Assembly: GCF_900107995.1 (NCBI RefSeq)
Contig: NZ_FNUM01000006.1
Coordinates: forward strand, 1-64,000
DNA from: Alcanivorax sp. DSM 26293
GTDB taxonomy: Bacteria; Pseudomonadota; Gammaproteobacteria; Pseudomonadales; Alcanivoracaceae
Direction of reading: 5' to 3'
Length of the DNA stretch: 64,000 nucleotides
Shown here: piece by piece, positions 46,258 to 55,509 of the stretch
Layout: each line of letters opens with the position of its first letter
How positions within the stretch are numbered: the stretch's first letter is position 1
The notes under the pieces: model-generated
What the model was told of the DNA's origin: nothing
Databases searched by the model: none
The model's input: only the letters and a program-made list of their open reading frames with translations
Position numbers and translations under genes: made by a program

Positions 46258-47514
46258 CTACCGCTCGTACACCGGCAACCGTGCACAAATCTCCTTCACC
46301 TTGCCCTTCACGGTCTCGATCACAGACTCATCGCCCATATTGTAGAGGATGTCGCAGATCCAGCCGGCCAGTTCTTTGGCGTCGGCTTCGCTGAAGCCGC
46401 GGCGGGTGATGGACGGGGAGCCGATGCGCAGGCCGGAGGTGACGAACGGGGAACGCGGGTCGTTGGGGACGGCGTTCTTGTTCACGGTGATGTTGGCGCG
46501 GCCCAGGGCGGCGTCCGCATCCTTACCGGTGATGTCCTGCTTGATCAGGCTGAGCAGGAACAGGTGGTTTTCGGTGCCATTGGAAACCACGTCGAAACCA
46601 CGCTCGATGAAGACGCTGGCCATGGCCTGGGCGTTCTTCACTACCTGCTGCTGGTAGCCCTTGAAGTCCGCCTGCATGGCTTCCTTGAAGCAGATCGCCT
46701 TGGCGGCGATCACGTGCTCCAGCGGGCCACCCTGGCCACCGGGGAATACCGCAGAGTTGATCTTCTTCTGAATTTCTTCGTTGGCCTTGCCCATGATCAG
46801 GCCGCCACGGGGACCGCCCAGGGTCTTGTGGGTGGTGGTGGTGGTGATGTCGGCAATGCCCACCGGGCTCGGGTACACGCCCGCCGCTACCAGACCGGCC
46901 ACGTGGGCCATGTCCACCAGCAGGATGGCGCCCACTTCGTCGGCGATATCCCGGAAACGCTGCCAGTCCACGACCTGGGAGTAGGCGGAGAAGCCGGCCA
47001 CGATCATCTTCGGCTTGTGCTCACGGGCCAGGGCTTCCACCTGCTCGTAGTCGATCAGGCCGGTGTCATTGTCCAGGCCGTACTGCACCGCCTTGTAGGT
47101 CTTGCCGGAGAAGTTCGGCTTGGCGCCGTGGGTCAGGTGGCCACCGGCGTCCAGGCTCATACCCAGCACGGTGTCGCCCGGCTGCAGCATGGCCATGTAG
47201 ACGGCGCCATTGGCCTGGGAACCGGAATGCGGCTGCACGTTGGCCCAATCGGCACCAAACAGCTCGCAGGCCCGGTCGATGGCCAATTGCTCGACCACGT
47301 CCACATTCTCACAACCGCCGTAGTAGCGCTTGCCCGGATAGCCTTCCGCGTATTTGTTGGTCAGCACGGACCCCTGGGCTTCCATGACCCGTGGAGACGC
47401 GTAGTTTTCAGAGGCAATCAGCTCGATATGCTCTTCCTGGCGGATTTCCTCGGCCTTGATGGCCGCCTGGATTTCCGGGTCAAACTCGGCGATGGACATG
47501 GATTTCGGGAACAT
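46258..47514 (-). CDS. glyA: serine hydroxymethyltransferase
   Basis: 418 residues, PLP enzyme converting serine and tetrahydrofolate to glycine and methylene-THF. Motifs: [52 protein letters not shown], and the PLP lysine in [16 protein letters not shown]. First ATG gives [14 protein letters not shown]; a start five codons later is possible. It is divergent from ettA. Confidence 0.97.
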   Translation of the reverse strand: MFPKSMSIAEFDPEIQAAIKAEEIRQEEHIELIASENYASPRVMEAQGSVLTNKYAEGYPGKRYYGGCENVDVVEQLAIDRACELFGADWANVQPHSGSQANGAVYMAMLQPGDTVLGMSLDAGGHLTHGAKPNFSGKTYKAVQYGLDNDTGLIDYEQVEALAREHKPKMIVAGFSAYSQVVDWQRFRDIADEVGAILLVDMAHVAGLVAAGVYPSPVGIADITTTTTHKTLGGPRGGLIMGKANEEIQKKINSAVFPGGQGGPLEHVIAAKAICFKEAMQADFKGYQQQVVKNAQAMASVFIERGFDVVSNGTENHLFLLSLIKQDITGKDADAALGRANITVNKNAVPNDPRSPFVTSGLRIGSPSITRRGFSEADAKELAGWICDILYNMGDESVIETVKGKVKEICARLPVYER

Positions 47515-47767
47515 GGGCTACCCTACGGAGTCATTGATGGATTCAGGGGCGCGTATTCTAACCAAAACCGACCGCAAAGACACATGAAGTCGACTCATGA
47601 GAACCTGCCAGTCATCTCATGCCCCAAGCGGGGGCATCGGCTCCCCGGGAGAACCCGCGGTCTTTCACTCAGAGGCGCTTTCCGTTAGCTTAGGCGCCAT
47701 TCCGCCGGGGTCCCGGGATGACTGTTCCCCCTGCCCCGCACACTCAATGACACTGCGGTCGGAGTTT

Positions 47768-49435
47768 ATGAGCCAGTACATCTTCACCATGGACAAGGTG
47801 GGCAAGGTCGTCCCGCCGAAAAAGCACATCCTCAAAGACATCTCCCTGTCGTTCTTCCCCGGCGCCAAGATCGGCGTGCTGGGCCTCAACGGGTCGGGTA
47901 AATCCACCCTGCTGCGCATCATGGCCGGGGTGGACAAGGATTATCTGGGTGAAGCACGGCCGCAGCCGGGCATCAATATCGGCTACCTGCCCCAGGAGCC
48001 GGAACTGGACCCCAGCAAGAATGTCCGCGAGATCGTCGAAGAAGCCCTCACCGAAATTCTCAGCGCCCAGCAGCGCCTGGACGAGGTGTACGCCGCCTAC
48101 GCGGAAGAGGATGCGGATTTCGACAAGCTGGCCGCCGAGCAGGCCAAGCTGGAAGCCATCATCGAAACCAGCGATGCCCATAACCTGGAGCGCAAGCTGG
48201 AAATCGCCGCCGACGCCCTGCGCCTGCCCCCCTGGGATGCCAGCGTCGAGCATCTGTCCGGGGGTGAACGCCGCCGGGTGGCCCTGTGCCGCCTGATCAT
48301 GAGCGCCCCGGACATGCTGCTGCTGGATGAGCCCACCAACCACCTGGACGCGGAGTCCGTGGCCTGGCTGGAGCGTTTCCTGCACGAGTTCCCCGGCACC
48401 GTGGTGGCGGTCACCCACGACCGCTACTTCCTGGACAACTCCTGCGAATGGATCCTGGAACTGGACCGCGGCGAGGGCATTCCCTGGAAAGGCAACTACT
48501 CTTCCTGGTTGGAACAGAAGGAGAAGCGTCTGGAACAGGAAGCCAAATCCGAGTCCGCCCACCGCAAGACCGTGGAGAAGGAACTGGAGTGGGTACGCCA
48601 GAATCCCAAAGGCCGCCGCAGCAAGAACAAGGCCCGGGTGGCCGCCTTCGAGGAACTGGCCAGCCAGGAATTCCAGAAGCGCAACGAGACCCAGGAGCTC
48701 TATATTCCGCCGGGTGAGCGCCTGGGCGAACAGGTCTTCGAACTGCATGACGTGGCCAAGGAGTTCGACCACAAGTTGCTCTACGAAGATCTGAGCTTCC
48801 AGATTCCCCGGGGCGCCATCGTCGGCATCATTGGCCCCAACGGTGCCGGTAAGACCACACTGTTCCGCATGCTGGCCGGCCAGGAAACCCCGGACAAGGG
48901 CGAAATCGTCATCGGCGACACCGTACAAATGGCCTACGTGGATCAGAGCCGCGAAGACCTGGACAGCAAGAAGACGGTCTGGGAAGAAGTGTCCGACGGC
49001 AACGACATTCTCAAGATCGGCAACTACGAAGTTCCCAGCCGCGCCTACCTGGGCCGCTTCAACTTCAAGGGAGGCGATCAGCAGAAACGGGTGGGTGATC
49101 TGTCCGGCGGGGAACGAAATCGACTGCACCTTGCCAAACTCCTCAAGCAGGGCGCCAATGTGTTGCTGCTCGATGAGCCGACCAACGACCTGGATGTGGA
49201 AACCCTGCGGGCCCTGGAAGAAGCCCTGCTGGCCTTCCCGGGCTGTGCCATCGTGATTTCCCACGATCGCTGGTTCCTGGATCGTGTGGCCACTCACATC
49301 CTCTCCTTCGAGGGGGATGCGCGGGTGGAATGGTTTGAGGGTTCCTATACCGAGTACGAGGAATTCAAGCGCAAACAATTGGGCGATGACGCGCTGCAGC
49401 CCAAGCGCATGAAGTACAAGCGTATCGAGGTATAA
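47768..49435 (+). CDS. ettA: energy-dependent translational throttle protein EttA
   Basis: 555 residues, ABC-F family. Two ABC domains: [18 protein letters not shown] with [15 protein letters not shown] and [14 protein letters not shown]; then [18 protein letters not shown] with [15 protein letters not shown] and [15 protein letters not shown] charged linker ([21 protein letters not shown]) lies between. EttA binds the ribosomal E site and gates elongation by ADP/ATP ratio. [19 protein letters not shown] fixes the start, with GGAG upstream. Confidence 0.96.
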   Translation: MSQYIFTMDKVGKVVPPKKHILKDISLSFFPGAKIGVLGLNGSGKSTLLRIMAGVDKDYLGEARPQPGINIGYLPQEPELDPSKNVREIVEEALTEILSAQQRLDEVYAAYAEEDADFDKLAAEQAKLEAIIETSDAHNLERKLEIAADALRLPPWDASVEHLSGGERRRVALCRLIMSAPDMLLLDEPTNHLDAESVAWLERFLHEFPGTVVAVTHDRYFLDNSCEWILELDRGEGIPWKGNYSSWLEQKEKRLEQEAKSESAHRKTVEKELEWVRQNPKGRRSKNKARVAAFEELASQEFQKRNETQELYIPPGERLGEQVFELHDVAKEFDHKLLYEDLSFQIPRGAIVGIIGPNGAGKTTLFRMLAGQETPDKGEIVIGDTVQMAYVDQSREDLDSKKTVWEEVSDGNDILKIGNYEVPSRAYLGRFNFKGGDQQKRVGDLSGGERNRLHLAKLLKQGANVLLLDEPTNDLDVETLRALEEALLAFPGCAIVISHDRWFLDRVATHILSFEGDARVEWFEGSYTEYEEFKRKQLGDDALQPKRMKYKRIEV

Positions 49436-49504
49436 AACCGTTGAAGGGTCACCCCGGCAGCAGGAACGCCGCCGGGGTATGGGGATCGACAAGGACAAGA
49501 CACC

Positions 49505-49858
49505 ATGAACGAACGGCGCCGGGCCAACCGCGTTGCCTTTGATGGCGAAGCCACACTGATCTTTCAGCATGACACCCTGTCCGTGGAACTGGTGGACTTG
49601 TCCGTGATGGGCGCCCAGGTGCACAGCAGCCAGCCACTGGCTCTGCCCGACGCCTCCCCGGTTACCCTGGCCATTACTCTGGAAGACTCGGACATTCATC
49701 TGACCCTGCCTGGCACCGTAAAACGCCAGCAGGGCCGGGAAATCGGCATCATGTTCAGCCGCCCCTCCGTGGATGACATGCAGCACCTGCGCCGTCTGGT
49801 CGTGCTGCACCAGGGAGACGATGGGGAAGACGAACCCGGCAACCTGCTGCCACGCTAA
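49505..49858 (+). CDS. PilZ-domain protein
   Basis: 117 residues. The cyclic-di-GMP binding signature is present: RRRANR near the N-terminus (RxxxR) and VDLSVMGAQV (DxSxxG). A single PilZ domain fills the protein, so it is likely a c-di-GMP receptor that works on a partner. It lies 16 bp before the ECF sigma gene and 70 bp after ettA, perhaps co-transcribed with the sigma gene. Confidence 0.82.
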   Translation: MNERRRANRVAFDGEATLIFQHDTLSVELVDLSVMGAQVHSSQPLALPDASPVTLAITLEDSDIHLTLPGTVKRQQGREIGIMFSRPSVDDMQHLRRLVVLHQGDDGEDEPGNLLPR

Positions 49859-49874
49859 CCAACCGGAACTGCCA

Positions 49875-50486
49875 ATGGCCGATGCCCAGCTGGAAGATCC
49901 CCGATTTATTGAAAAACTCCGTCAGGGGGATCGGGCCGCCTTCGGACAACTGGTCAGAGGCCATCACAACATGCTGCTGGCTACCGCCCGCACACTACTG
50001 AACCCGGCAGATGCCGAGGAAGCGGTGCAGGATGCATGGATAGCCGCGCACAGATCCATCGCAAAATTCGAGGGGCGCAGCCTGCTGCGCACCTGGCTGA
50101 CACGCATCGTCATCAACCAGGCCAAAATGATGCTCAGAAAGCGTGGCCGGGAAATCCAGTTTGATCCCACCAATGACCCTGATGCGCTGGCACACCGCTT
50201 CCACGATGACGGCCACTGGCAACACCCACCGCAACACTGGGAACTGTCCGGCCCGGACAATCTTCTTACCCGTGAAGAGCTGCGCCGCTGCATGGAGAAA
50301 CACCTTCACTTCATGCCAGACACCCAGCGTCTGGTGCTGGAGCTGCGCGACCTGCAAGGCCTGCCCGCGGAAGATGTCTGTAACATGCTGGAAATCAGTG
50401 CATCCAATGTGCGGGTATTACTCCACCGGGCAAGGGCCCGTCTGTTCGAAATGGTGGATCATTTTCAGGAAACCGGGGAATGCTAG
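49875..50486 (+). CDS. ECF-type RNA polymerase sigma factor
   Basis: 203 residues. Region 2 is visible as DRAAFGQLVRGHHNMLLATARTLLNPADAEEAVQDAWIAAHRSIAKFEGRSLLRTWLTRIVINQ (in segments) and region 4 as LPAEDVCNMLEISASNVRVLLHRARARLFEMV. A polar linker of about 60 residues is longer than usual. It lies 9 bp before a zinc-finger anti-sigma gene, the standard pair. The motif GTAAC-N15-GCATC found ahead of doxX, arsM and the small ORF is a candidate for its promoter. No such motif precedes its own gene. Confidence 0.92.
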   Translation: MADAQLEDPRFIEKLRQGDRAAFGQLVRGHHNMLLATARTLLNPADAEEAVQDAWIAAHRSIAKFEGRSLLRTWLTRIVINQAKMMLRKRGREIQFDPTNDPDALAHRFHDDGHWQHPPQHWELSGPDNLLTREELRRCMEKHLHFMPDTQRLVLELRDLQGLPAEDVCNMLEISASNVRVLLHRARARLFEMVDHFQETGEC

Positions 50487-50495
50487 GAGTCAACA

Positions 50496-50729
50496 ATGCT
50501 TAAGTGCAAGCATGTTACCGAAAAGGCCGACGCCCTGGTCGACGGCAGCACGCTCAGCTGGCGGGAGCGCCTTGCCCTGCGTCTGCACCTGCTGATGTGC
50601 GGTCATTGCCGCCGCTACGTCCGGCAGATGGGCGCCCTGCTGGGCTTTCTCCCGCGCCAGGAAACCCCGCTGGAGGATGCCCACACCGAGGTCATCCTGA
50701 AAAAGCTGGACTCGTTGCAGGACTCGTAA
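50496..50729 (+). CDS. zinc-finger (ZAS-type) anti-sigma factor
   Basis: 77 residues with the zinc anti-sigma motif: CKHVTEKADALVDG near the N-terminus and LRLHLLMCGHCRRYVRQM (HxxxCxxC). No membrane helix, so it is cytoplasmic like ChrR/RsrA-type sensors. The cysteines could sense oxidants or thiol-binding metalloids and release the sigma factor. It is probably translated with the sigma gene, 9 bp away. Confidence 0.85.
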   Translation: MLKCKHVTEKADALVDGSTLSWRERLALRLHLLMCGHCRRYVRQMGALLGFLPRQETPLEDAHTEVILKKLDSLQDS

Positions 50730-50800
50730 TCCTGCCCTGCCTCTCCACGCCCTGCCCCGCGGTCTGTTCGCATATTCGTACTGCCGATCACTCCTCAGCC

Positions 50801-50825
50801 GTAACATCCTTCCGCCAACCGCATC
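50801..50825 (+). promoter_or_regulatory. candidate ECF promoter of doxX
   Basis: GTAAC (50801-50805) and GCATC (50821-50825) are 15 bp apart, the same pattern as ahead of arsM and the small ORF. It lies 109 bp before the DoxX start, in the only intergenic space between the anti-sigma gene and doxX. Confidence 0.65.
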
Positions 50826-50933
50826 CATAACACACAACCGGAGCGCGCCTCGCAGAGCCCCCTTCCCGGCGTTAACGCCGGCTGTGATCCGGAGCGCGAC
50901 AGCCCACGACAACGACCACAACGAGGCAGACGC

Positions 50934-51605
50934 ATGCAGAGCATTGGTACCTGGGCGATGAGAATTCATTCCTGGCTGAATCAGACCCGCAGGCTGGATT
51001 TCCTTGCCCCCCTGTTGCTACGTCTTTTCCTGGCTAGCGTGTTTATTTCGGCGGGCTGGAACAAGGCAGCCAGCTTCGACTCCACCGTGGCATGGTTTGG
51101 CAACCCGGACTGGGGGCTGGGATTACCCTTGCCCACCCTGATGGCATTTCTGGCCACCGCCACAGAACTGGTCGGCGGCATTTTGCTGCTGCTGGGTCTT
51201 GCCACCCGTTATCTGGCCATCCCCCTGATGATTACCATGCTGGTGGCAATGTTTGCCGTGCATGGAGAAAATGGCTGGTTCGCCATTGCTCCTTCCAATC
51301 CGGAGACCAGCATGGCCCAGCCCCTTGCGGCCATCGGCATTCCTGCGGCAACGCGCAGCCTGGAAAATAGCGAAGAGGTGGGCAAACGTCTGCGTGCGGC
51401 GAAAGGCCTGCTCCGTGAGCACGGCCAGTACCGCTGGCTGACGGAGAAAGGGCATTTTGTCATTCTTAACAACGGCATCGAATTCGCCGCCACTTACTTC
51501 ATCATGCTACTGGTGCTGTTCTTCCACGGAGCGGGACGTTATCTGAGTCTGGATTACTGGCTTGCCAGACATGTCGCCCCGCAAGGGGAAGGCGGCGGGA
51601 AATAA
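50934..51605 (+). CDS. DoxX-family membrane protein
   Basis: 223 residues with four to five helices and the DoxX pattern (FLAPLLLRLFLASVFISAGWNKA, LGLPLPTLMAFLATATELVGGILLLLGLATR, FIMLLVLFFHGAGRYLSLDYWL). DoxX-like proteins often accompany ECF sigma factors and oxidative or thiol stress. A 60-residue loop between helices 3 and 4 is longer than in short DoxX proteins. The start may also be ATG 50949 or 50958. Preceded by the GTAAC-N15-GCATC motif. Confidence 0.85.
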   Translation: MQSIGTWAMRIHSWLNQTRRLDFLAPLLLRLFLASVFISAGWNKAASFDSTVAWFGNPDWGLGLPLPTLMAFLATATELVGGILLLLGLATRYLAIPLMITMLVAMFAVHGENGWFAIAPSNPETSMAQPLAAIGIPAATRSLENSEEVGKRLRAAKGLLREHGQYRWLTEKGHFVILNNGIEFAATYFIMLLVLFFHGAGRYLSLDYWLARHVAPQGEGGGK

Positions 51606-51694
51606 ACTCCTTGAGAACCCTCGCCTGCTGCTGACAACGGTGTGTCCTGACGAACGAGAACCAAGAGATAGACGCCGGAACCGCGGCAGGCCCT

Positions 51695-52123
51695 CTACGG
51701 GCTGCCCGGAATGCCCGGGGTGGCACGGTCTCCGGCCAGCCATTTTGCGCTGTCCACCACGTCGAACATCAGGCTGATGCCATTGATAGCCAGCAACAGA
51801 GCGGCCAGGCCAAGCTCCATCATGGAGGCATCGGCACGGAAGCCACTCTCCGATAACAGCATCAACAGATAGATTACCAGCGGCCCCCAGGCAATCAGGT
51901 GCGGGATCGACAGGACCTTGTTCATGCCCCGATACACCCACATCAGGGGCCCGTTAGTCACCAGTACCAGTAAGGCGGCCAGCGCCCCGGCCTGCCCCAC
52001 AGTGCTTTCCAGCAGGAAAAAGGGCAGCACATTCACTGGTATCAATATGCCGGCCACCCAGATCTGTACCCACAGTGGCAAGCTCCGCCAGGAGCGCCAG
52101 ATATCTGCCATCCGATCCATCAT
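51695..52123 (-). CDS. small four-helix membrane protein, paralogue of 59781-60221
   Basis: 142 residues with about four helices. It aligns end to end with the protein at 59781-60221: both have a LPxWxQxWV start, then GQAxALAxLLVL, GMNKxxSxxHLxAWxPL, and NxISLxFDxVDAxxWxxGDR. The start at ATG 52123 is close after pstB with GGAGG 9 bp upstream, so it is probably the last gene of the pst operon. No named family is recognised. Confidence 0.75.
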   Translation of the reverse strand: MMDRMADIWRSWRSLPLWVQIWVAGILIPVNVLPFFLLESTVGQAGALAALLVLVTNGPLMWVYRGMNKVLSIPHLIAWGPLVIYLLMLLSESGFRADASMMELGLAALLLAINGISLMFDVVDSAKWLAGDRATPGIPGSP

Positions 52124-52124
52124 G

Positions 52125-52889
52125 CTAGCCGGCCTCCCCGGCACAATAGGCCGCGGTGATGGGGTGGCTGGGGTGTTCGAACACCTGTCGGCAGCCACTG
52201 GATTCCACCACACAGCCACAGCCTTCCTGTACCCAGCAGACCGTCACGCTGTCAGCAATACGTCGGGCCTGGGCCAGGTTGTGAGTCACCATCAACAGGG
52301 TATAACGCCCCTTGAGCGACACAATCAGTTCTTCCACCACTTTTGAGGACACCGGGTCCAGCGCCGAGCAGGGCTCGTCCAGCAGCAGCACCTGCGGTTC
52401 CAGCACCAGCGCCCGGGCAATGCACAGCCGCTGCTGTTGCCCGCCGGACAATCCCAACGCCGACTGCAACAGCCGGTCTTTGACTTCCTCCCACAGCCCC
52501 ACCGCCCGCAGCGCTTGTTCGGCACGGGGGTCGCGCTCACGGCGCGGCACACCGTGCTCCGCCAGGGGAAAACGCAGGTTGTCGATAATGGAGAGCGGAA
52601 AAGGATTGGGCTGCTGGAACACCATGCCAATCCGGCGGCGCAGGGCCGTGGCATCCTGGCTGGCAGACAGCGCCTCTCCGCCGAGCATAATGGTGCCACT
52701 GACCCGGCACCCGGGGAGGCTGTCCGTCATGCGATTGATGCTGGCCAGCAGACTGCTCTTGCCACAGCCACTGGGGCCCACCAGAGCCATCAGCTCGCCA
52801 GCCTGCACCGTCAGGCTGGCCTGCTCTATGGCAGCCTGATTGCCGTAATAGACGGAGACCTGTTGCAGTTCCAGGGTCGGGGACGTCAT
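52125..52889 (-). CDS. pstB: phosphate ABC transporter ATP-binding protein
   Basis: 254 residues. Walker A GPSGCGKSSLLASINRM, signature LSGGQQQRLCIARALVL, Walker B VLLLDEPCSALDPVS. GRYTLLMVTHNLAQARRIAD is the PstB-type H-loop region. Overlaps pstA by 4 bp. No phoU follows, unlike the usual pst operon; the small membrane protein occupies that position. Phosphate is the default substrate; given the arsM context arsenate exposure or a related oxyanion is worth considering. Confidence 0.9.
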   Translation of the reverse strand: MTSPTLELQQVSVYYGNQAAIEQASLTVQAGELMALVGPSGCGKSSLLASINRMTDSLPGCRVSGTIMLGGEALSASQDATALRRRIGMVFQQPNPFPLSIIDNLRFPLAEHGVPRRERDPRAEQALRAVGLWEEVKDRLLQSALGLSGGQQQRLCIARALVLEPQVLLLDEPCSALDPVSSKVVEELIVSLKGRYTLLMVTHNLAQARRIADSVTVCWVQEGCGCVVESSGCRQVFEHPSHPITAAYCAGEAG

Positions 52890-53716
52890 TGCCAGGCTCC
52901 TTGTGCCGGGCGCAGCCAGCGCCGCACCAGCAGATTCAGTATCACCAGTATGGCCACCAGCACCAGGCCGGTGGCCGCCGCCCGGGGCATGCCGCCGGGT
53001 ACGTTCATGGCCAGATCATAGATGTGCACGCTCAATGCCCGGCCGGAATCCAGCAACGAATCCGGCTGACGGAGCACATAACCGGCAGTGAAAAGCAGCA
53101 CGGCGGTTTCCGCCAATGCCCGACCAATGCTGAGAATAATGCCCACCGCAATGCCCGGTGCCGCCTGGGGCACCAGAATGCGCCTGACCCAGCCCCAGCG
53201 GCTGATCGACAGAGCTTCACTGGCCTGCCGGTAGGACATCGGCACCCCACGCAGGGCCTGCTCGGCACTGCGTATCATCAGCGGCAAGACCATCAGCGCC
53301 AGCGCCAGACCGCCACTGAGAATGGAGAAACCCAGTCCCAGGCTGATGGCGAAAAACTGGTAACCGAACAGCCCGTAAACGATGGATGGCACCGCCGCCA
53401 GCATATCCAGCACCCCGCCCAGCCACTGGGCACGGCGGGTGCCCGCCGGTACCTGCTCGCTCAGATAGAGCGCACAACCCAGCCCCACCGGCACCGCCAC
53501 CAGCAGACACACCGCCAGGATCCAGCCGGTGCTGACCAGCAGCGCAGCAATGCCGCCAGTGCGGCCCGCCTGGCGCGGGTCTTCCAGCAGGAAGTCCATG
53601 GAAAGCACGCCAGCACCCTGCTCCAGCAGGGACCACAACATCAGGCCCATGGGCACCAGCACCGCCAGCAACAGCAGCCCGCCGATCATGCCGGCAAGGC
53701 GATCAGGCCATCTCAT
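52886..53716 (-). CDS. pstA: phosphate ABC transporter permease PstA
   Basis: 276 residues with six helices. PstA-type features: GGIAALLVSTGWILAVCLLVAVPVGLGCALYLSE, VPSIVYGLFGYQFFAISLGLG, LPLMIRSAEQALRGVPMSYRQASEALSISRWGWVRRILVPQAAPGIAVGIILSIGRALAETA (the EAA-like loop). Overlaps both pstB and pstC, so tightly coupled. Confidence 0.9.
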   Translation of the reverse strand: MRWPDRLAGMIGGLLLLAVLVPMGLMLWSLLEQGAGVLSMDFLLEDPRQAGRTGGIAALLVSTGWILAVCLLVAVPVGLGCALYLSEQVPAGTRRAQWLGGVLDMLAAVPSIVYGLFGYQFFAISLGLGFSILSGGLALALMVLPLMIRSAEQALRGVPMSYRQASEALSISRWGWVRRILVPQAAPGIAVGIILSIGRALAETAVLLFTAGYVLRQPDSLLDSGRALSVHIYDLAMNVPGGMPRAAATGLVLVAILVILNLLVRRWLRPAQGAWQ

Positions 53717-54563
53717 GCCGCTCTCCCCGCAGACGCCAGCTCAACATCAACAGCACCGCCGTCACCAGCAGCAGCAACAACCCGCTGACAAACAGGGCCA
53801 CCCGGTGGTCCCCGGTCGCATAGGCCATTTCCAGAGCGATATTGGCGGTCAGGGTGCGCACCGGGTCGAACAGGGACGTGGGCCACTGCACCACATTCCC
53901 GGCCACCATCAACACCGCCATGGTCTCCCCCAGGGCGCGGCCAAATTGCAGTACCAGACCACTGACAATGGCCGGCCCGGCCTGGGGCAACAGCACCCGG
54001 CGCAGCATACCCACCCGGGACAGGGACAGTGCCTGCCCCGCCTGCAGATAACGGGCGGGCAACTGGCCCAGCGCCGTGTCGGTGACCAGCAACGCCAGCG
54101 GCAGAATCATCAGTGCCAGCACCAGCGAGGCGGCCAGCCAGGACGCCCCCGGCGGCGCCCACTGATTGATCCAGGGGACCAGCACCAACATGCCCCACAA
54201 CCCATACACCACCGACGGAATCCCGGCCATCAGCTCCACCAACGCCAATACCGGCCGACGAATCAGCGGCGCGAAATAGCGTAGCCAGGCCGCCAGCAGC
54301 ACCGCCAGCGGGCCGGCAATCACCAGCGCCAGCACGCTCACCAGCACGGAGCCGGCAATCATGGCCGCCATGCCATAACGGGTCTGGCCAGGCTGCCAGT
54401 CGTTGCGCCACAGGGCACTGCCATGCTCGACCAGAAACGGCGCGGACTGTATCAACAGCACGGCCACGATGCCGCCCAGCACCAGCACCGCCGCCGCGCC
54501 AGTGAGGCGCAGCAGCCAGCTCAGCAGCGAATCAGCGTGAAACCGGGAGGAAGTAGTAATCAT
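53703..54563 (-). CDS. pstC: phosphate ABC transporter permease PstC
   Basis: 286 residues, six helices. PstC features: GMAAMIAGSVLVSVLALVIAGPLAVLLAAWLRYF, MAGIPSVVYGLWGMLVLVPWI, LPLALLVTDTALGQLPARYLQAGQALSLSRVGMLRRVLLPQAGPAIVSGLVLQFGRALGET. The start at ATG 54563 overlaps the end of pstS by 32 bp; another ATG at 54578 is possible. Confidence 0.88.
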   Translation of the reverse strand: MITTSSRFHADSLLSWLLRLTGAAAVLVLGGIVAVLLIQSAPFLVEHGSALWRNDWQPGQTRYGMAAMIAGSVLVSVLALVIAGPLAVLLAAWLRYFAPLIRRPVLALVELMAGIPSVVYGLWGMLVLVPWINQWAPPGASWLAASLVLALMILPLALLVTDTALGQLPARYLQAGQALSLSRVGMLRRVLLPQAGPAIVSGLVLQFGRALGETMAVLMVAGNVVQWPTSLFDPVRTLTANIALEMAYATGDHRVALFVSGLLLLLVTAVLLMLSWRLRGERHEMA

Positions 54564-55335
54564 GGTAGGTCGCGGCACGGTCCGGGTCAGTCATGAAGTC
54601 CAGCAGCTGGCTGGCCGTCTCGGACAGCTCGCCCTGGCTGACCAGATTCAGCTCCCGACTCAGGGGATAGCGCCCCTGATCAACGCTTTCCAGTGTGGCA
54701 GGCACACCGGACAGGGGCAGCAAGCGCAGGGGGGCGCCGGCATCCGCTTCGTAGATGGCAGTGCCAATGGACACGTAACCAATGGCATTCACATCATTGG
54801 CCACCGCCTTGATGCCCTGCTGGTTTTCACCAATGACCATATCCGGTTGCACCTGGTCATTGTTCAGGCCGAAATGGGCCAGAAAGAGCTCCTGGGTAGA
54901 ACGACCATCCGCCTTGTGCACCACGGTGATGGCAGCGTCATCGCCGCCCAATGATGACCAGTTTTGCTGTTCCCCGGTGTAAATGGCGACAATTTCCGCA
55001 TTACTGAGAGCGGTCACCGGGTTCGCCGCGTTAACGATCATGGCGATGCCGTCGCGGCCGATCAGGTGAGCGGTGAGATCCTGCTCATCTGTCTTGAGCG
55101 CCCGGCTGACCATACCGAAATCCGCCAGCCCCTGGCGGGCATCGCTGATGCCGCGACCGGAACCCCCGCTTTGCACATCAACCTGAATACCGCTTTGTGT
55201 TTCAAATTGCTCAGCCAGATCCGCCATCAACGGTGAGATGGTACTGGAACCGGTAATGACCAGCTTGTCCTCTGCCGGCTGGCAGCCGCTCAACAGCCAC
55301 ACCAATAAAAAGCCTTTCAACGTCTTCCCGATCAT
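54532..55335 (-). CDS. pstS: PstS-like phosphate-binding lipoprotein
   Basis: 267 residues. Lipobox LSGC (Cys18) makes it a lipoprotein. ITGSSTISPLMADLAEQFE and QSGGSGRGISDARQGLADFGMVSRALK carry the PBP-like oxyanion-binding loops of the PstS family, and VVHKADGRSTQELF the third. It heads the pstSCAB operon and is divergent from arsM across 174 bp. No clear PHO box is visible upstream, so regulation may differ from the housekeeping pst system. Confidence 0.87.
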   Translation of the reverse strand: MIGKTLKGFLLVWLLSGCQPAEDKLVITGSSTISPLMADLAEQFETQSGIQVDVQSGGSGRGISDARQGLADFGMVSRALKTDEQDLTAHLIGRDGIAMIVNAANPVTALSNAEIVAIYTGEQQNWSSLGGDDAAITVVHKADGRSTQELFLAHFGLNNDQVQPDMVIGENQQGIKAVANDVNAIGYVSIGTAIYEADAGAPLRLLPLSGVPATLESVDQGRYPLSRELNLVSQGELSETASQLLDFMTDPDRAATYHDYYFLPVSR

Positions 55336-55410
55336 GTGTCGTCCTTATTCACCTTTTCCTGCCGCTTTGGATGCCATCTTGACGCAAAAATTACAGCCAG
55401 AGACGCTCGT

Positions 55411-55486
55411 CGGTGTAACCTGATCAGAGAGACGGCATCAATATGTCATCGGGCCCCATCATTGCCACTGATCATACGTTACACCG
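55411..55486. promoter_or_regulatory. inverted CGGTGTAAC pair in the pstS-arsM divergent region
   Basis: CGGTGTAAC followed by CTGATCA (55411-55426) is mirrored on the minus strand by CGGTGTAAC (55486-55478) followed by a TGATCA. One copy faces arsM and one pstS. A third, palindromic copy (CGGTGT-A-ACACCG, 56587-56599) lies ahead of the small ORF. The plus-strand copies double as -35 parts of the proposed ECF promoter; the pstS-facing copy lacks GCATC at the same spacing. Confidence 0.6.
55414..55439 (+). promoter_or_regulatory. candidate ECF promoter of arsM
   Basis: TGTAAC (55414-55419), then 15 bp, then GCATC (55435-55439). Identical elements and spacing occur ahead of the small ORF at 56590-56615, and with GTAAC ahead of doxX. 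The arsM start is 70 bp further on. Confidence 0.7.
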
Positions 55487-55509
55487 ATGCACCCACCAGA
55501 GGATCAACA

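Noticed and set aside
47744-49810. 688-codon minus-strand open frame opposite ettA
   Set aside because: The plus strand encodes a complete EttA with both ABC domains; the antisense frame is a codon-bias artefact.
55336-55509. PHO box ahead of pstS
   Set aside because: Only a single TGTCAT-like half site is seen, not the two CTGTCAT repeats needed.
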